Source of the DNA: Halobellus captivus
GTDB taxonomy: Archaea; Halobacteriota; Halobacteria; Halobacteriales; Haloferacaceae
Length of the DNA stretch: 64,000 nt
NCBI RefSeq assembly: GCF_007655485.1
Contig: NZ_VJXQ01000001.1
Coordinates: forward strand, 441,442-505,441
Reading direction: 5' to 3'
Below, one piece after another: positions 51,469 through 59,543 of the stretch. How positions within the stretch are numbered: the stretch's first letter is position 1; each line of letters opens with the position of its first letter. The translations under genes and the position numbers were made by a program. The notes below the pieces were generated by a model. That model saw nothing but the letters and a program-made list of their open reading frames with translations, had not been told where the DNA came from and made no database searches.

Positions 51469-52047
51469 ATGAGCGCCAGCAAGGCCGTGGCGATCGTCGC
51501 CATCCTGGTGGCGACGGCGATGTGGACGGTCCCTTCCGGTGGATTCGGCGTGGTCGATCAGGTGCGTGACGCGCAGATCAGCGTCGCGGGTACCGGGAAC
51601 GATTTCGTGCACGTCGAAGCCGCCGATTCAGTCGATCCCACCGGTCCCGCGGAACTGCTGACCGTGACGAACCACCTCCAGGAGCCGGTCGAAGTGACCG
51701 TGACGCTACCTGGCTCGAACGACGGGGAACTCCGGGGAAGCGAAAGCGGGGCCGACGAGGGGCGGGAGTTCGCGTTTTCACTGTCGCCGGGCCAGCAGCG
51801 CACGGTGTACATCAGCGGCATCCAGGGTGCTTCGAGCGACCCCGTCAAAGTCGAGGTGACTGCGGAGACGGCCGGGGGAACCACGATCTCGATGAGTGAG
51901 GAGATTCCCAAGACCCCCGGTGACGGCGAGGATGATGACAACGACGAAGGTGGCGATGACGACGGGGATGACGATGGAGATAACGACGACGATGACGATG
52001 ATGACGACGATGATCACCGTGGTAATCGGGGCAACGGTCACGACTGA
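51469..52047 (+). CDS. Secreted protein with degenerate DUF1102-like module and poly-Asp tail
   Basis: A 192-residue secreted protein. The signal peptide (AVAIVAILVATAMWTVPSGGFG) precedes VRDAQISVAGTGNDFVHVEAADS, which lines up with the opening of the two DUF1102-type proteins. The body keeps ELLTVTNHLQEPVEVTVTLPG and FSLSPGQQRTVYISGI, in the same order as the VFTITN and LxPGE motifs. The last 40 residues are almost all Asp/Gly/Asn (about 150-192), an extreme acidic tail that could bind calcium or other cations at the surface. It starts 52 nt after the previous gene and is followed closely by the next, so the three are probably one operon. Confidence 0.75.
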   Translation: MSASKAVAIVAILVATAMWTVPSGGFGVVDQVRDAQISVAGTGNDFVHVEAADSVDPTGPAELLTVTNHLQEPVEVTVTLPGSNDGELRGSESGADEGREFAFSLSPGQQRTVYISGIQGASSDPVKVEVTAETAGGTTISMSEEIPKTPGDGEDDDNDEGGDDDGDDDGDNDDDDDDDDDDHRGNRGNGHD

Positions 52048-52090
52048 ACTCGCATAAAACCTTTTACAGGTACGCCACGTCGTCGGCGAC

Positions 52091-52888
52091 GTGCCAGAGT
52101 CCCTGCAGGTGTCGTTGAACGACGGGTCCGTCCACGCGGTCGACGCCCCGAGACGCTTCACGGCAGAGGGGCCGTTCCACGTCGAGTTTCGCAACGCGGG
52201 CGGCGCGGTGCACGTGCATCTCCACCTCGACGACGATCTCTCTCGCGTCTCGCGGATCGACGAGGTGAACCACTACGTCGAGGCCGACGCGACGAAGCGC
52301 GTCCCGATCGGGGTGCTCCCGAACCGGAGGCCGGTTACCGGACGGCTCAAAGTCGTCTCGGGGTACGGCGCGGAAGTCGCCTACGTCGATCTCACGATCG
52401 TACCCAACACGACCGGTGACGCCCGGGCGGGTTCGGGAGCGGGATCCGACGGACCGGATCGGTCGGCGACTGATCGAGCGGCCGCAGACCACGCGGGGAC
52501 CCCCCGCTCAAACGCGGAGAACCCCACCGCGAGCGACGCAGGCGGGACCGGATCAAATGAGGCTCGATCGGACAGCGGACCGAGCGTCGTGCGCCGAAAG
52601 AGTCGGAGCACGAATCGGGGGGCAGGGTCTGCGACGCCCCTCGCCGCGCTCTCGAACGCGAACTCGGGGAGAGACGTCGCCGCGGACACGGTAGGATCGA
52701 TCACGACCGCGCTGCAGAAGGCCCGCCGGGGATCGCCCGAGGCGATCGCGTTTCTCGCACTCGCGGTCCTCGCCCTGGTCGTCGCACTCGGCGTGATCGT
52801 CGTCGTTCGCGACGTGTTGGTAGCGCTCGTCGTGCTCGCGGTGGTCGCAACTGCCGTGGGGGTCGCCGGATGGGTGCTACTCAGGTAG
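52091..52888 (+). CDS. Membrane protein with N-terminal beta domain (DUF7524-type)
   Basis: A 265-residue protein with no signal peptide, starting at GTG 52091. The N-terminal 110 residues form a beta-rich domain (LQVSLNDGSVHAVDAPRRFTAEGPFHVEFRNAGGAVHVHLHLDDDLSRV, HYVEADATKRVPIGVLP, GRLKVVSGYGAEVAYVDLTIV). A charged, disordered linker of about 100 residues leads to two C-terminal membrane helices (AIAFLALAVLALVVALGVIVVV and ALVVLAVVATAVGVAGWVLL). It matches a haloarchaeal family I recall as DUF7524. The N-terminal domain is predicted to be cytoplasmic or, if the topology is reversed, outside. It ends the plus-strand part of the surface-protein locus. Confidence 0.75.
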   Translation: MPESLQVSLNDGSVHAVDAPRRFTAEGPFHVEFRNAGGAVHVHLHLDDDLSRVSRIDEVNHYVEADATKRVPIGVLPNRRPVTGRLKVVSGYGAEVAYVDLTIVPNTTGDARAGSGAGSDGPDRSATDRAAADHAGTPRSNAENPTASDAGGTGSNEARSDSGPSVVRRKSRSTNRGAGSATPLAALSNANSGRDVAADTVGSITTALQKARRGSPEAIAFLALAVLALVVALGVIVVVRDVLVALVVLAVVATAVGVAGWVLLR

Positions 52889-52920
52889 GCGGCCGCGGTT
52901 TGTGAAACGGGGGTGGGACA

Positions 52921-53000
52921 ACGGGATCGTCACTGGAGGTGCGACGGGATCGTCACTAAAGCTACGACGGGATCGTCACTGGAGATACGACGGATCCTCC
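52921..53000 (-). repeat. 23-nt tandem repeat, about 3.4 copies, overlapping the stop of the DUF7128 gene
   Basis: ACGGGATCGTCACT occurs at 52921, 52944 and 52967, with ACGGATCC at 52990, an exact 23-nt period. On the minus strand the copy at the gene end encodes the terminal codons and TGA of the small zinc protein, and the others echo it. Confidence 0.93.
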
Positions 53001-53110
53001 GCGTCGCAGTTCTCCTCGTGCGCCTTCGCGTCCCCCTGGTCGTCCAGTAACAGTCCGCACTCGTCACACTGATACCACGTTCCTCCGTCACGCTCGACGG
53101 TCGAGACCAT
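52976..53110 (-). CDS. Small C2H2-type zinc protein (DUF7128-type)
   Basis: A 44-residue protein. The sequence TWYQCDECGLLLDDQGDAKAHEENCDAEDPSYLQ contains a CxxC pair (15, 18) and His31/Cys35, a C2HC-like zinc knuckle. The ending DAEDPSYLQ is strongly conserved in a haloarchaeal family that I recall as DUF7128. Function unknown. The gene starts at ATG 53110, 127 nt before the divergent AAA ATPase gene. Its own stop codon is inside the 23-nt repeat. Confidence 0.8.
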   Translation of the reverse strand: MVSTVERDGGTWYQCDECGLLLDDQGDAKAHEENCDAEDPSYLQ

Positions 53111-53237
53111 ACCGTGAGAATCGGTGCCACGAGTCAAAACGCTTCCCCCCAAAATCGCTCGGACGAATCTCGTCGCCGAGCGAGACGAACCCCACTGTCC
53201 GGGCAAGACAAAAGAGCGACCGACTCGAAGCGGACGT

Positions 53238-55442
53238 ATGAGCGCAGACGAGGTCCTCGAACTGACCGTTCGCGGGGCCGAAAAGCGGGACGCCGGACGC
53301 GGCATCGCCCGGCTTCCCGAACCGGTGCGGCGGCGACTCGGCGTCCTCAGCGGCGACACGGTCGTCGTCGCGGGAGAGCGCGAGACCGTCGCGAAGGTGT
53401 GGCCAGCCGGTGGCGGCGTCCCCGACGACGCCGTCCTGGTCGACGCCGACACGCGGACGAACGCGGCCGCCAAGATCGGCGAAACCGTTCGGATTCGAAA
53501 AGTGGACGTCGAGGACGCCGACTCGGTGACGCTCTCGATGCCGGAGGACGTCGCCTTCTCCGACGAGGACCGCGCGGTCGAGTTGATCAAGCGCGCGATC
53601 CGCGATCGGCCGATCAAACCCGGCGGCCAGATCCACTTCGAGACGCTGAGCGACGACCCGTTCGTCGTATCCTTGACGACCCCCGACGGGATCGTGCGAG
53701 TCGTCGACGCGACCGAACTCCGACTGCGTCGCGAGGGGCGACTGAGCCGGGTCGTCTCCTCGCTCTCGGGGGGCGGCCGCGATCTGCCCGAGGACGGGAC
53801 CGCATCCGGTTCGGGGAGCGGAACCACCGGGGACACCGGATCCGGAGCCGCGCCGACAGTGACGTACGAGGACATCGGCGGTCTCGACGAGGAACTCGAC
53901 CTCGTCAGGGAGATGATCGAACTCCCGCTCTCGGAGCCGGAGGTGTTCGCGCACCTCGGGGTCGACCCGCCGAAGGGCGTGCTCCTCCACGGGCCGCCCG
54001 GGACGGGAAAAACGCTCATCGCGAAGGCCGTCGCCAACGAGGTCGACGCGACGTTCATCAACGTCTCCGGCCCGGAGATTATGTCGAAGTACAAGGGTGA
54101 ATCCGAGGAAAAACTCCGCGAGAAGTTCGTCGACGCCCGCGAGAACGCACCTTCTATCGTGTTCTTCGACGAGATCGACTCCATCGCGGGCAAGCGCGAC
54201 GATGGCGGGGACGTCGAAAACCGCGTCGTGGGGCAGTTGCTCTCGCTCATGGACGGCCTCGACGCCCGGGGGAACGTCATCGTGATCGGCGCGACTAACA
54301 GAGTCGACACCCTCGATCCGGCGCTGCGCCGCGGCGGTCGATTCGATCGGGAGATCGAGATCGGCGTCCCGAACGAGCGGGGTCGGCGAGAGATCCTCGA
54401 CGTTCACACGCGGCGGATGCCGCTGGCTGACGACGTCGATATCGATCGGTTAGCGGCGAGAACGCACGGCTTCGTCGGCGCGGACCTCGAATCGCTGACG
54501 ACGGAGGCCGCGATGATCGCGCTCCGTCGCGGTCGCCGTTCGGACGCGGCCGCCCCGATCTCGGACCTGCAGGTGACCCGCGCGGACGTCGAGGCCGCGA
54601 TGGCTGCGGTCAAACCGTCGGCGATGCGCGAGTACGTCGCCGAGTCGCCGACGACGACGTTCGCCGACGTGGGCGGCCTCGAGGAGGCGAAGCGGACGCT
54701 CGAACGCGCCGTCACGTGGCCGCTGACGTACGGCCCGCTGTTCGACGCCGCGAAGACGGATCCGCCGACTGGCGTCCTCCTCTACGGGCCGCCCGGGACC
54801 GGAAAGACGCTGATCGCGCGCGCGATTGCCGGGGAGAGCGGCGTCAACTTCGTCCAGGTGGCGGGGCCCGAACTCCTGGACCGCTACGTCGGCGAGTCAG
54901 AGAAGGCCGTCCGAGAGGTGTTCGAGCGCGCGCGGCAGGCCGCCCCGGCGATCGTCTTTTTCGACGAGATCGACGCCGTCGCGACCGACCGCGACGCCGC
55001 CGGGTCGGACTCCGGCGTGGGCGAGCGCGTGGTCTCGCAGCTCCTCACCGAACTCGATCGGCTGGCCGATCACCCCAACCTTGTCGTCCTCGCGGCGACC
55101 AATCGGAAAGCGGCGCTCGATCCCGCGCTCCTCCGTCCGGGTCGGCTGGAGTCGCACGTGCACGTTCCGTCGCCCGACGAGGCCGCTCGCCGCGAGATAC
55201 TCGACGTCCACCTCGACGGGAAGCCGCTCGGCGACGACATCGACCGCGACCAACTCGCGTCGGCAACGGAGGGCTACTCGGGGGCGGATCTCGCGGCCGT
55301 CGTCCGCGAGGCGTCGATGCGCGCGATCGAGCGCGTCACGTCGACCTACGAGGGCGAGACGGCCAACGACCACGCCGACGAGGTAGTCCTCTCGGGAGGG
55401 GATTTCGAGGTGGCGCTGGAAGCGGTCGGTCCGTCCGGGTGA
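53238..55442 (+). CDS. Cdc48/p97 (VAT)-type AAA+ ATPase
   Basis: A 734-residue archaeal p97-type unfoldase that extracts and unfolds proteins, working with the proteasome. The N domain (about 5-190; double-psi barrel starting LELTVRGAEKRDAGRGIARLPEPVRRRLGV) is followed by two AAA modules. D1 has Walker A GPPGTGKTLIAKAVA and Walker B IVFFDEIDSIAGKR. D2 has GPPGTGKTLIARAIAG and IVFFDEIDAVATDR. SRH arginines are present (ATNRVDTLDPALRRGGRFDREIE; ALLRPGRLESHV). The start at 53238 matches the family; in-frame sequence upstream is unlike it. Haloarchaea carry several Cdc48 paralogues; this one has a short acidic linker between N and D1 and lacks a long C-terminal tail. Confidence 0.95.
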   Translation: MSADEVLELTVRGAEKRDAGRGIARLPEPVRRRLGVLSGDTVVVAGERETVAKVWPAGGGVPDDAVLVDADTRTNAAAKIGETVRIRKVDVEDADSVTLSMPEDVAFSDEDRAVELIKRAIRDRPIKPGGQIHFETLSDDPFVVSLTTPDGIVRVVDATELRLRREGRLSRVVSSLSGGGRDLPEDGTASGSGSGTTGDTGSGAAPTVTYEDIGGLDEELDLVREMIELPLSEPEVFAHLGVDPPKGVLLHGPPGTGKTLIAKAVANEVDATFINVSGPEIMSKYKGESEEKLREKFVDARENAPSIVFFDEIDSIAGKRDDGGDVENRVVGQLLSLMDGLDARGNVIVIGATNRVDTLDPALRRGGRFDREIEIGVPNERGRREILDVHTRRMPLADDVDIDRLAARTHGFVGADLESLTTEAAMIALRRGRRSDAAAPISDLQVTRADVEAAMAAVKPSAMREYVAESPTTTFADVGGLEEAKRTLERAVTWPLTYGPLFDAAKTDPPTGVLLYGPPGTGKTLIARAIAGESGVNFVQVAGPELLDRYVGESEKAVREVFERARQAAPAIVFFDEIDAVATDRDAAGSDSGVGERVVSQLLTELDRLADHPNLVVLAATNRKAALDPALLRPGRLESHVHVPSPDEAARREILDVHLDGKPLGDDIDRDQLASATEGYSGADLAAVVREASMRAIERVTSTYEGETANDHADEVVLSGGDFEVALEAVGPSG

Positions 55443-55473
55443 GATTGCACGGGGATCGTCGCGCGCGCCGCGG

Positions 55474-58329
55474 TCAGTCCCAGAACGACTGCGTCCGCGC
55501 GTACTGTCGTTCCTGTTCGAGGATGTCCCGGTAGAAGTCCGCCTCGTTCTCCCGCAGCTTTCCGATGATCCGAGCGGCGGTCTGCGGGCCCACGCCGCGC
55601 CCGGCGAGCGCGATCACTGCCTGCTTGCCGTGGCTCTGGACGAGGCTCGCCGAGCGGTAGGCTCGCTCGACGCGGCGTTCCTCGTCATCTGATCTGTCAC
55701 CGGGATCGGCGCGGACCGCCGCAGGCGACTCCTCGTCCCACGGGTTCAGGCAGGCGACCCGGGTCGCGCCGCACTCGGGACACTCGGGTTGCTCGCGGAC
55801 GCGACGCACCTTCGTCTCGTGCTCCCAGTCCGAACAGTGCAGGCAGAGCAGTCGAACGCGGTCGTTCCGAATCCGCTCTTCGATGGCCTCGATCACGCTC
55901 GCGTCGGCGTTCTCCGGGACGAGCAGTTCGCGACCGCTCGACCGCCCGTCGACCCCGATCGGGGTTCGTTCGCGTGCGGTTTCGAGCGCAACGGGGGAAT
56001 CGCCGTCCCGAAGTCGATCGAGGAGATCCGCGGTCTCCTCGACGGCGAGGTCGACGTGGAACACCTCGCGGACGGCCTCGTCGTAGACGGGCGTGTCTTC
56101 GAGGGCGGCGAGCAGGCGATCCGCGCCGAACCGCTCGCGGCCCTGATAGCGCTTGAGTGCCCCGAACTTCGCGGCGACCTGCGCGAGCGTGAACTTCAGC
56201 GCGTCGGAGTTTTTGAGTGCCAGTTCGAGCACCGCCTCGACGTGGCCGGGATCGGTCGTCTCCAGCACGTCGACGACGTCGTGGACGGACGATCGCGCCG
56301 CGACTTCGAGTTCGATCCGGTAGGGGTTGATCTCCATTCCCACCGAGGTGCCGGTTCGCTGGCCGACGAGGGCGGCGAGCAGGCGGCCGAGCGTCTCGTT
56401 AACGCGGTGGCCGTGACAACTGTTCACGACGATTTTCCTCGCTCGCCCCTCGACGACGAGCCTGTCCGCGGTCGGGATCGGATGACCGGTCTCGACCTGG
56501 CGCTCGATCGGATCCAAGGCGGAAGCGAGCGTGTCCGCGTCCGTCGGATACCGCGCGCGGAGGTCGCGAGCGACCGCCTCCCGCGACGCGCCGTTCTCGA
56601 ACTGCTCGGCGGCGACCGCGCGGATTTCCCCCACTTCGTTGGCGACGGCGGCCGGGACCGGAATTTCGGAGCCCGTCCAGGAGGGGACCTCGCCGCTCGG
56701 GTCCTCGATCGGGGTGACGTTCACCCGAGACTCCTCGTCGTCGATGTCGTTGATGCGCCACATCTCCCCGCGCTGGACGAAGGCGGCACCAGGCTCGGCG
56801 AAGTTGACGACGAAGCGCTCGTCAAGCGTGCCGATCCGCCCCCGCGAGGAGATGTCGTGGACCTCGTAGGTCTCCTCGTCGGGGATCATCGAGAGGTTGG
56901 CGTAGAAGTACTGCCAGGTGCCGCCCGATTTCTCCAGGCGATCGGCGTCCTCGTCGAGCCAGAGGAGCCGGTTCTTCGAGAGTTCGCGGACGACCTCGCG
57001 GAACGTTTCCTTCGTGAGATCCGAAAACGGATACGCCGCGGTCACGACCTCGTAGGCCCGCCGCGCGGACACCTCGCCCTCGTCCATCACGACGCCGACG
57101 ATCTGGTTGGCGACGGTGTCGAGGCTGGCGTGGTGGATGCGAGCCGGCTCAACCTCCCCGACCTCCGCCCGTCGCGCGATTGCGAGGGCTTCGAGCGTGT
57201 CGTCGGAGGATGACGTGACGAGCGTGCCGCGAGAGACCTCGTCCCGGCGGTGACCCGCGCGACCGACGCGCTGGAGGAGCCGCGCGACCTCTCTGGGGCT
57301 CCCGTACTGCACGACGTGATCGACGCGCCCGACGTCGATACCGAGTTCCATCGAGGAGGTGCAGACGAGCGCGTCGAGGTCGCCGGATTTGAACCGCTCT
57401 TCGACGTCGATCCGGACGTCCTTCGAGAGCGATCCGTGGTGCACCTCGATCGGCTCTCCCAGTGCCTTGAACCGCGAGCCGAGCGCCTCGGCGGTCTGTC
57501 GCGTGTTGACGAACACGAGCGTCGATTCGTGCCCGCGGACGATGTCGCGAATGACCCGGACGTGGCTCGCGATCTCGTCATCGGTCGCGAGTTTCCCCGC
57601 GAGCAGTTCGTCCTCGGGCGTGATCTCCGGGCGGGTGACCGTAAAGGAGACGTCGCTGCCGACGTCGACCTCGACGATCTCGAACGAGCGGTCTCCTGTA
57701 AGAAACCGACCGACCTCCGCGGGCGAGCCGACCGTCGCGGAGAGACCGATCCGCTGGAACGGGCCCGAGAGTTCCCGCAGGCGCTCTAATCCCACGGTCA
57801 ACTGCGCGCCCCGCTTCGCGGAGGCGAGTTCGTGGACCTCGTCGACGACGACGTGGCGGACGTCCGAGAGCGCGCGTCGGAGCTTCTTTCCGGTCAGCAT
57901 CGCCTGCAGCGTCTCGGGCGTCGTCACCAGCACGTCCGGCGGATCGTTCGCTTGCTTTCCCCGCTGGTACTGGGTCGTGTCCCCGTGGCGGACGTCGATC
58001 TCGATTTCCAGTTCCTCGCCCCACCAGTCCAACCGCTGACGCATATCGCGGTTCAGCGCCCGGAGCGGTGTGATGTACAACGCGGAGAGCCCCTCGCGCT
58101 CCTCGGGATCGGACCGCGAGATCGCGTCGAACACGGGCAACATCGCCGTCTCGGTCTTTCCGGTTCCGGTGGGCGCGATCACGAGGGCATTCTCCCCGGC
58201 GGCTATGGGCGGGATCGCGCGGCGCTGCGGCTCCGTCGGCGTGTCGAAGCCGCGTTCGGAGAGCGCCGACCGCACCGCGCTCCCGAGCGCCGTGAAAGCG
58301 TCCATTCCCTGCGACGCGCCCGGTGGCAT
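55474..58329 (-). CDS. lhr: Lhr-type ATP-dependent DNA helicase
   Basis: A 951-residue superfamily 2 helicase of the Lhr-core type. Motifs: Q-motif region FDTPTEPQRRAIPPI, motif I VIAPTGTGKTETAMLP, Ia LYITPLRALNRD, motif II VVDEVHELA, motif III LSATVGSP, motif V LVCTSSMELGIDVGRVD and motif VI YGSPREVARLLQRVGRAGHR. The winged-helix and Lhr-specific domains follow. A Cys group near the end (CLHCSDWEH, CPECGATRVACLNPWDEE) may bind metal. Lhr proteins act in DNA repair or recombination at stalled forks. The ATG at 58329 is supported by a CTTATTCCG element about 25-30 nt upstream; an internal ATG at 58305 is the alternative. Confidence 0.93.
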   Translation of the reverse strand: MPPGASQGMDAFTALGSAVRSALSERGFDTPTEPQRRAIPPIAAGENALVIAPTGTGKTETAMLPVFDAISRSDPEEREGLSALYITPLRALNRDMRQRLDWWGEELEIEIDVRHGDTTQYQRGKQANDPPDVLVTTPETLQAMLTGKKLRRALSDVRHVVVDEVHELASAKRGAQLTVGLERLRELSGPFQRIGLSATVGSPAEVGRFLTGDRSFEIVEVDVGSDVSFTVTRPEITPEDELLAGKLATDDEIASHVRVIRDIVRGHESTLVFVNTRQTAEALGSRFKALGEPIEVHHGSLSKDVRIDVEERFKSGDLDALVCTSSMELGIDVGRVDHVVQYGSPREVARLLQRVGRAGHRRDEVSRGTLVTSSSDDTLEALAIARRAEVGEVEPARIHHASLDTVANQIVGVVMDEGEVSARRAYEVVTAAYPFSDLTKETFREVVRELSKNRLLWLDEDADRLEKSGGTWQYFYANLSMIPDEETYEVHDISSRGRIGTLDERFVVNFAEPGAAFVQRGEMWRINDIDDEESRVNVTPIEDPSGEVPSWTGSEIPVPAAVANEVGEIRAVAAEQFENGASREAVARDLRARYPTDADTLASALDPIERQVETGHPIPTADRLVVEGRARKIVVNSCHGHRVNETLGRLLAALVGQRTGTSVGMEINPYRIELEVAARSSVHDVVDVLETTDPGHVEAVLELALKNSDALKFTLAQVAAKFGALKRYQGRERFGADRLLAALEDTPVYDEAVREVFHVDLAVEETADLLDRLRDGDSPVALETARERTPIGVDGRSSGRELLVPENADASVIEAIEERIRNDRVRLLCLHCSDWEHETKVRRVREQPECPECGATRVACLNPWDEESPAAVRADPGDRSDDEERRVERAYRSASLVQSHGKQAVIALAGRGVGPQTAARIIGKLRENEADFYRDILEQERQYARTQSFWD

Positions 58330-58404
58330 CGACAGGTGTAGCGGCGCGAGCGGAATAAGCACAGCGTTCGGGCGTCGGCACGCGCACGAACTTGCCCGCG
58401 TCGG

Positions 58405-58530
58405 TCACTCACCGAGTAGCCGGAGCGCGACGCCGGCGGCGACGACGACTCCACCGCCGATGAACGTCCCCGGGACCGGGAGCACGAACAACAGGGCACC
58501 GGCTAGAATCACCAGGGTCGATATCCGCAT
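58405..58530 (-). CDS. Small hydrophobic membrane protein
   Basis: A 41-residue protein, almost all hydrophobic: RISTLVILAGALLFVLPV, then PGTFIGGGVVVAAGVALRLLGE. It likely forms two short membrane helices with a Pro-Gly turn. The frame is clean, begins with ATG and ends before lhr, with strong hydrophobic codon bias that would not arise by chance on a shadow strand. Similar tiny membrane proteins are common in haloarchaea. Function unknown. Confidence 0.65.
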   Translation of the reverse strand: MRISTLVILAGALLFVLPVPGTFIGGGVVVAAGVALRLLGE

Positions 58531-58668
58531 ACCTGTCGTTCGCGCCGCAGACTGAAAAGGGAAGTGCCGGTCCCAATTCCGCGCCGGGGAGAAACCGAAT
58601 CAGCCGCGGCGGGCCTTGTCGGACGGAAAGTCAAATCGATCGGGACGGATCGCGCCGTCGCTCTCGAA

Positions 58669-59541
58669 TCACACCGACCGATACGGCCCCAACCGCGTCC
58701 CGTCAAGGAGGAACGCGTCGGTCGCGTCGTCGACGAGCGCGTCGGGGAGGAACGGCGAGAGAAACCCCTGCCCCTCGACGTTGACCCACGTGCCGCCCGA
58801 GCGGTCGTTGAACGCCGGGAAGACGACGATATCGGGGTCTCGCCAGTCCAGATCGGCGATGTCGACCCCGAGGTGCTCGGCGAACGGTTCCCGCCGCAGC
58901 GGTCCGCGGAGCCACGCCCGCTCCTTCCGCCCGCCCCCGACGCTGTCTTCCAGGCGGACGGCGGGATGTTCGTGACCGACGCAGATCACCTCGCTCTCGA
59001 CGACCTCGCGAGCGGGCCAAGTGTGGCCGTGAACGAAGCCGACGCGTCCCAGCCGAACGCCGGTCGGCTCAGTGACGACGAATCGGTCCGGGTACTCCGG
59101 TTCGAACCGGTCGGAGATGCCGGTATCGTGGTTGCCGTAGACGAGCGTCACCGGCACGCGGTCGAGGACTGCTTCGAGAAGTTCGTCCAACTCTTCTCCC
59201 TCGACGCCTTCGGTTCCGCCGATCCGGTGGCCGAGGTCGCCGAGGACAACGACTCGATCGGGGTCGACCCGGTCGAGGAGGCCGAGCAATCGAACGCGAC
59301 GGACGGCCGCGTTGCTCTCGAGTTCGACGCCCCGCTCGTATCGGAGGCCGATTTCGATCCCCGCGTGGTAGTCGGCGACGACGAGCGCCCTTTCCCCGTC
59401 GATTCGCGCGATCGCGGCCGGTTCGCCGGGAACGGGCTCGACGAGCGACGTTTCAGCGCGGGCTGGCTCCTCCGGGCGATCGCGGGCTGATTCGCCCGCA
59501 TCGAGATCCGAGTCGCCGCCATCGGAATCGATCGGATCCAC
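58669..59541 (-). CDS. rpe: RPA-associated calcineurin-like phosphoesterase (RPE)
   Basis: A metallophosphoesterase of about 290 residues with the calcineurin-like motifs. These are DYHAGIEIG (D-x-H), VVVLGDLGHRIGG (GD), LVYGNHDTG (GNHD), GFVHGHTWP and CVGHEHPAV (the two His motifs). In Haloferax, the gene after rpa1 and rpap1 encodes a phosphoesterase of this kind (RPE), and this is the third gene of exactly that operon here. Its substrate is not known. The GTG at 59541, two bases after the rpap1 stop, is preferred; a GTG at 59583 would overlap rpap1 by 40 nt. The acidic N-terminal 40 residues before the first strand are probably disordered. Confidence 0.88.
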   Translation of the reverse strand: MDPIDSDGGDSDLDAGESARDRPEEPARAETSLVEPVPGEPAAIARIDGERALVVADYHAGIEIGLRYERGVELESNAAVRRVRLLGLLDRVDPDRVVVLGDLGHRIGGTEGVEGEELDELLEAVLDRVPVTLVYGNHDTGISDRFEPEYPDRFVVTEPTGVRLGRVGFVHGHTWPAREVVESEVICVGHEHPAVRLEDSVGGGRKERAWLRGPLRREPFAEHLGVDIADLDWRDPDIVVFPAFNDRSGGTWVNVEGQGFLSPFLPDALVDDATDAFLLDGTRLGPYRSV

Positions 59542-59543
59542 GC

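Noticed and set aside
53088..54407. A 439-codon minus-strand frame opposite the p97-type ATPase
   Set aside because: Antisense shadow of conserved AAA motifs; no own promoter or domain.
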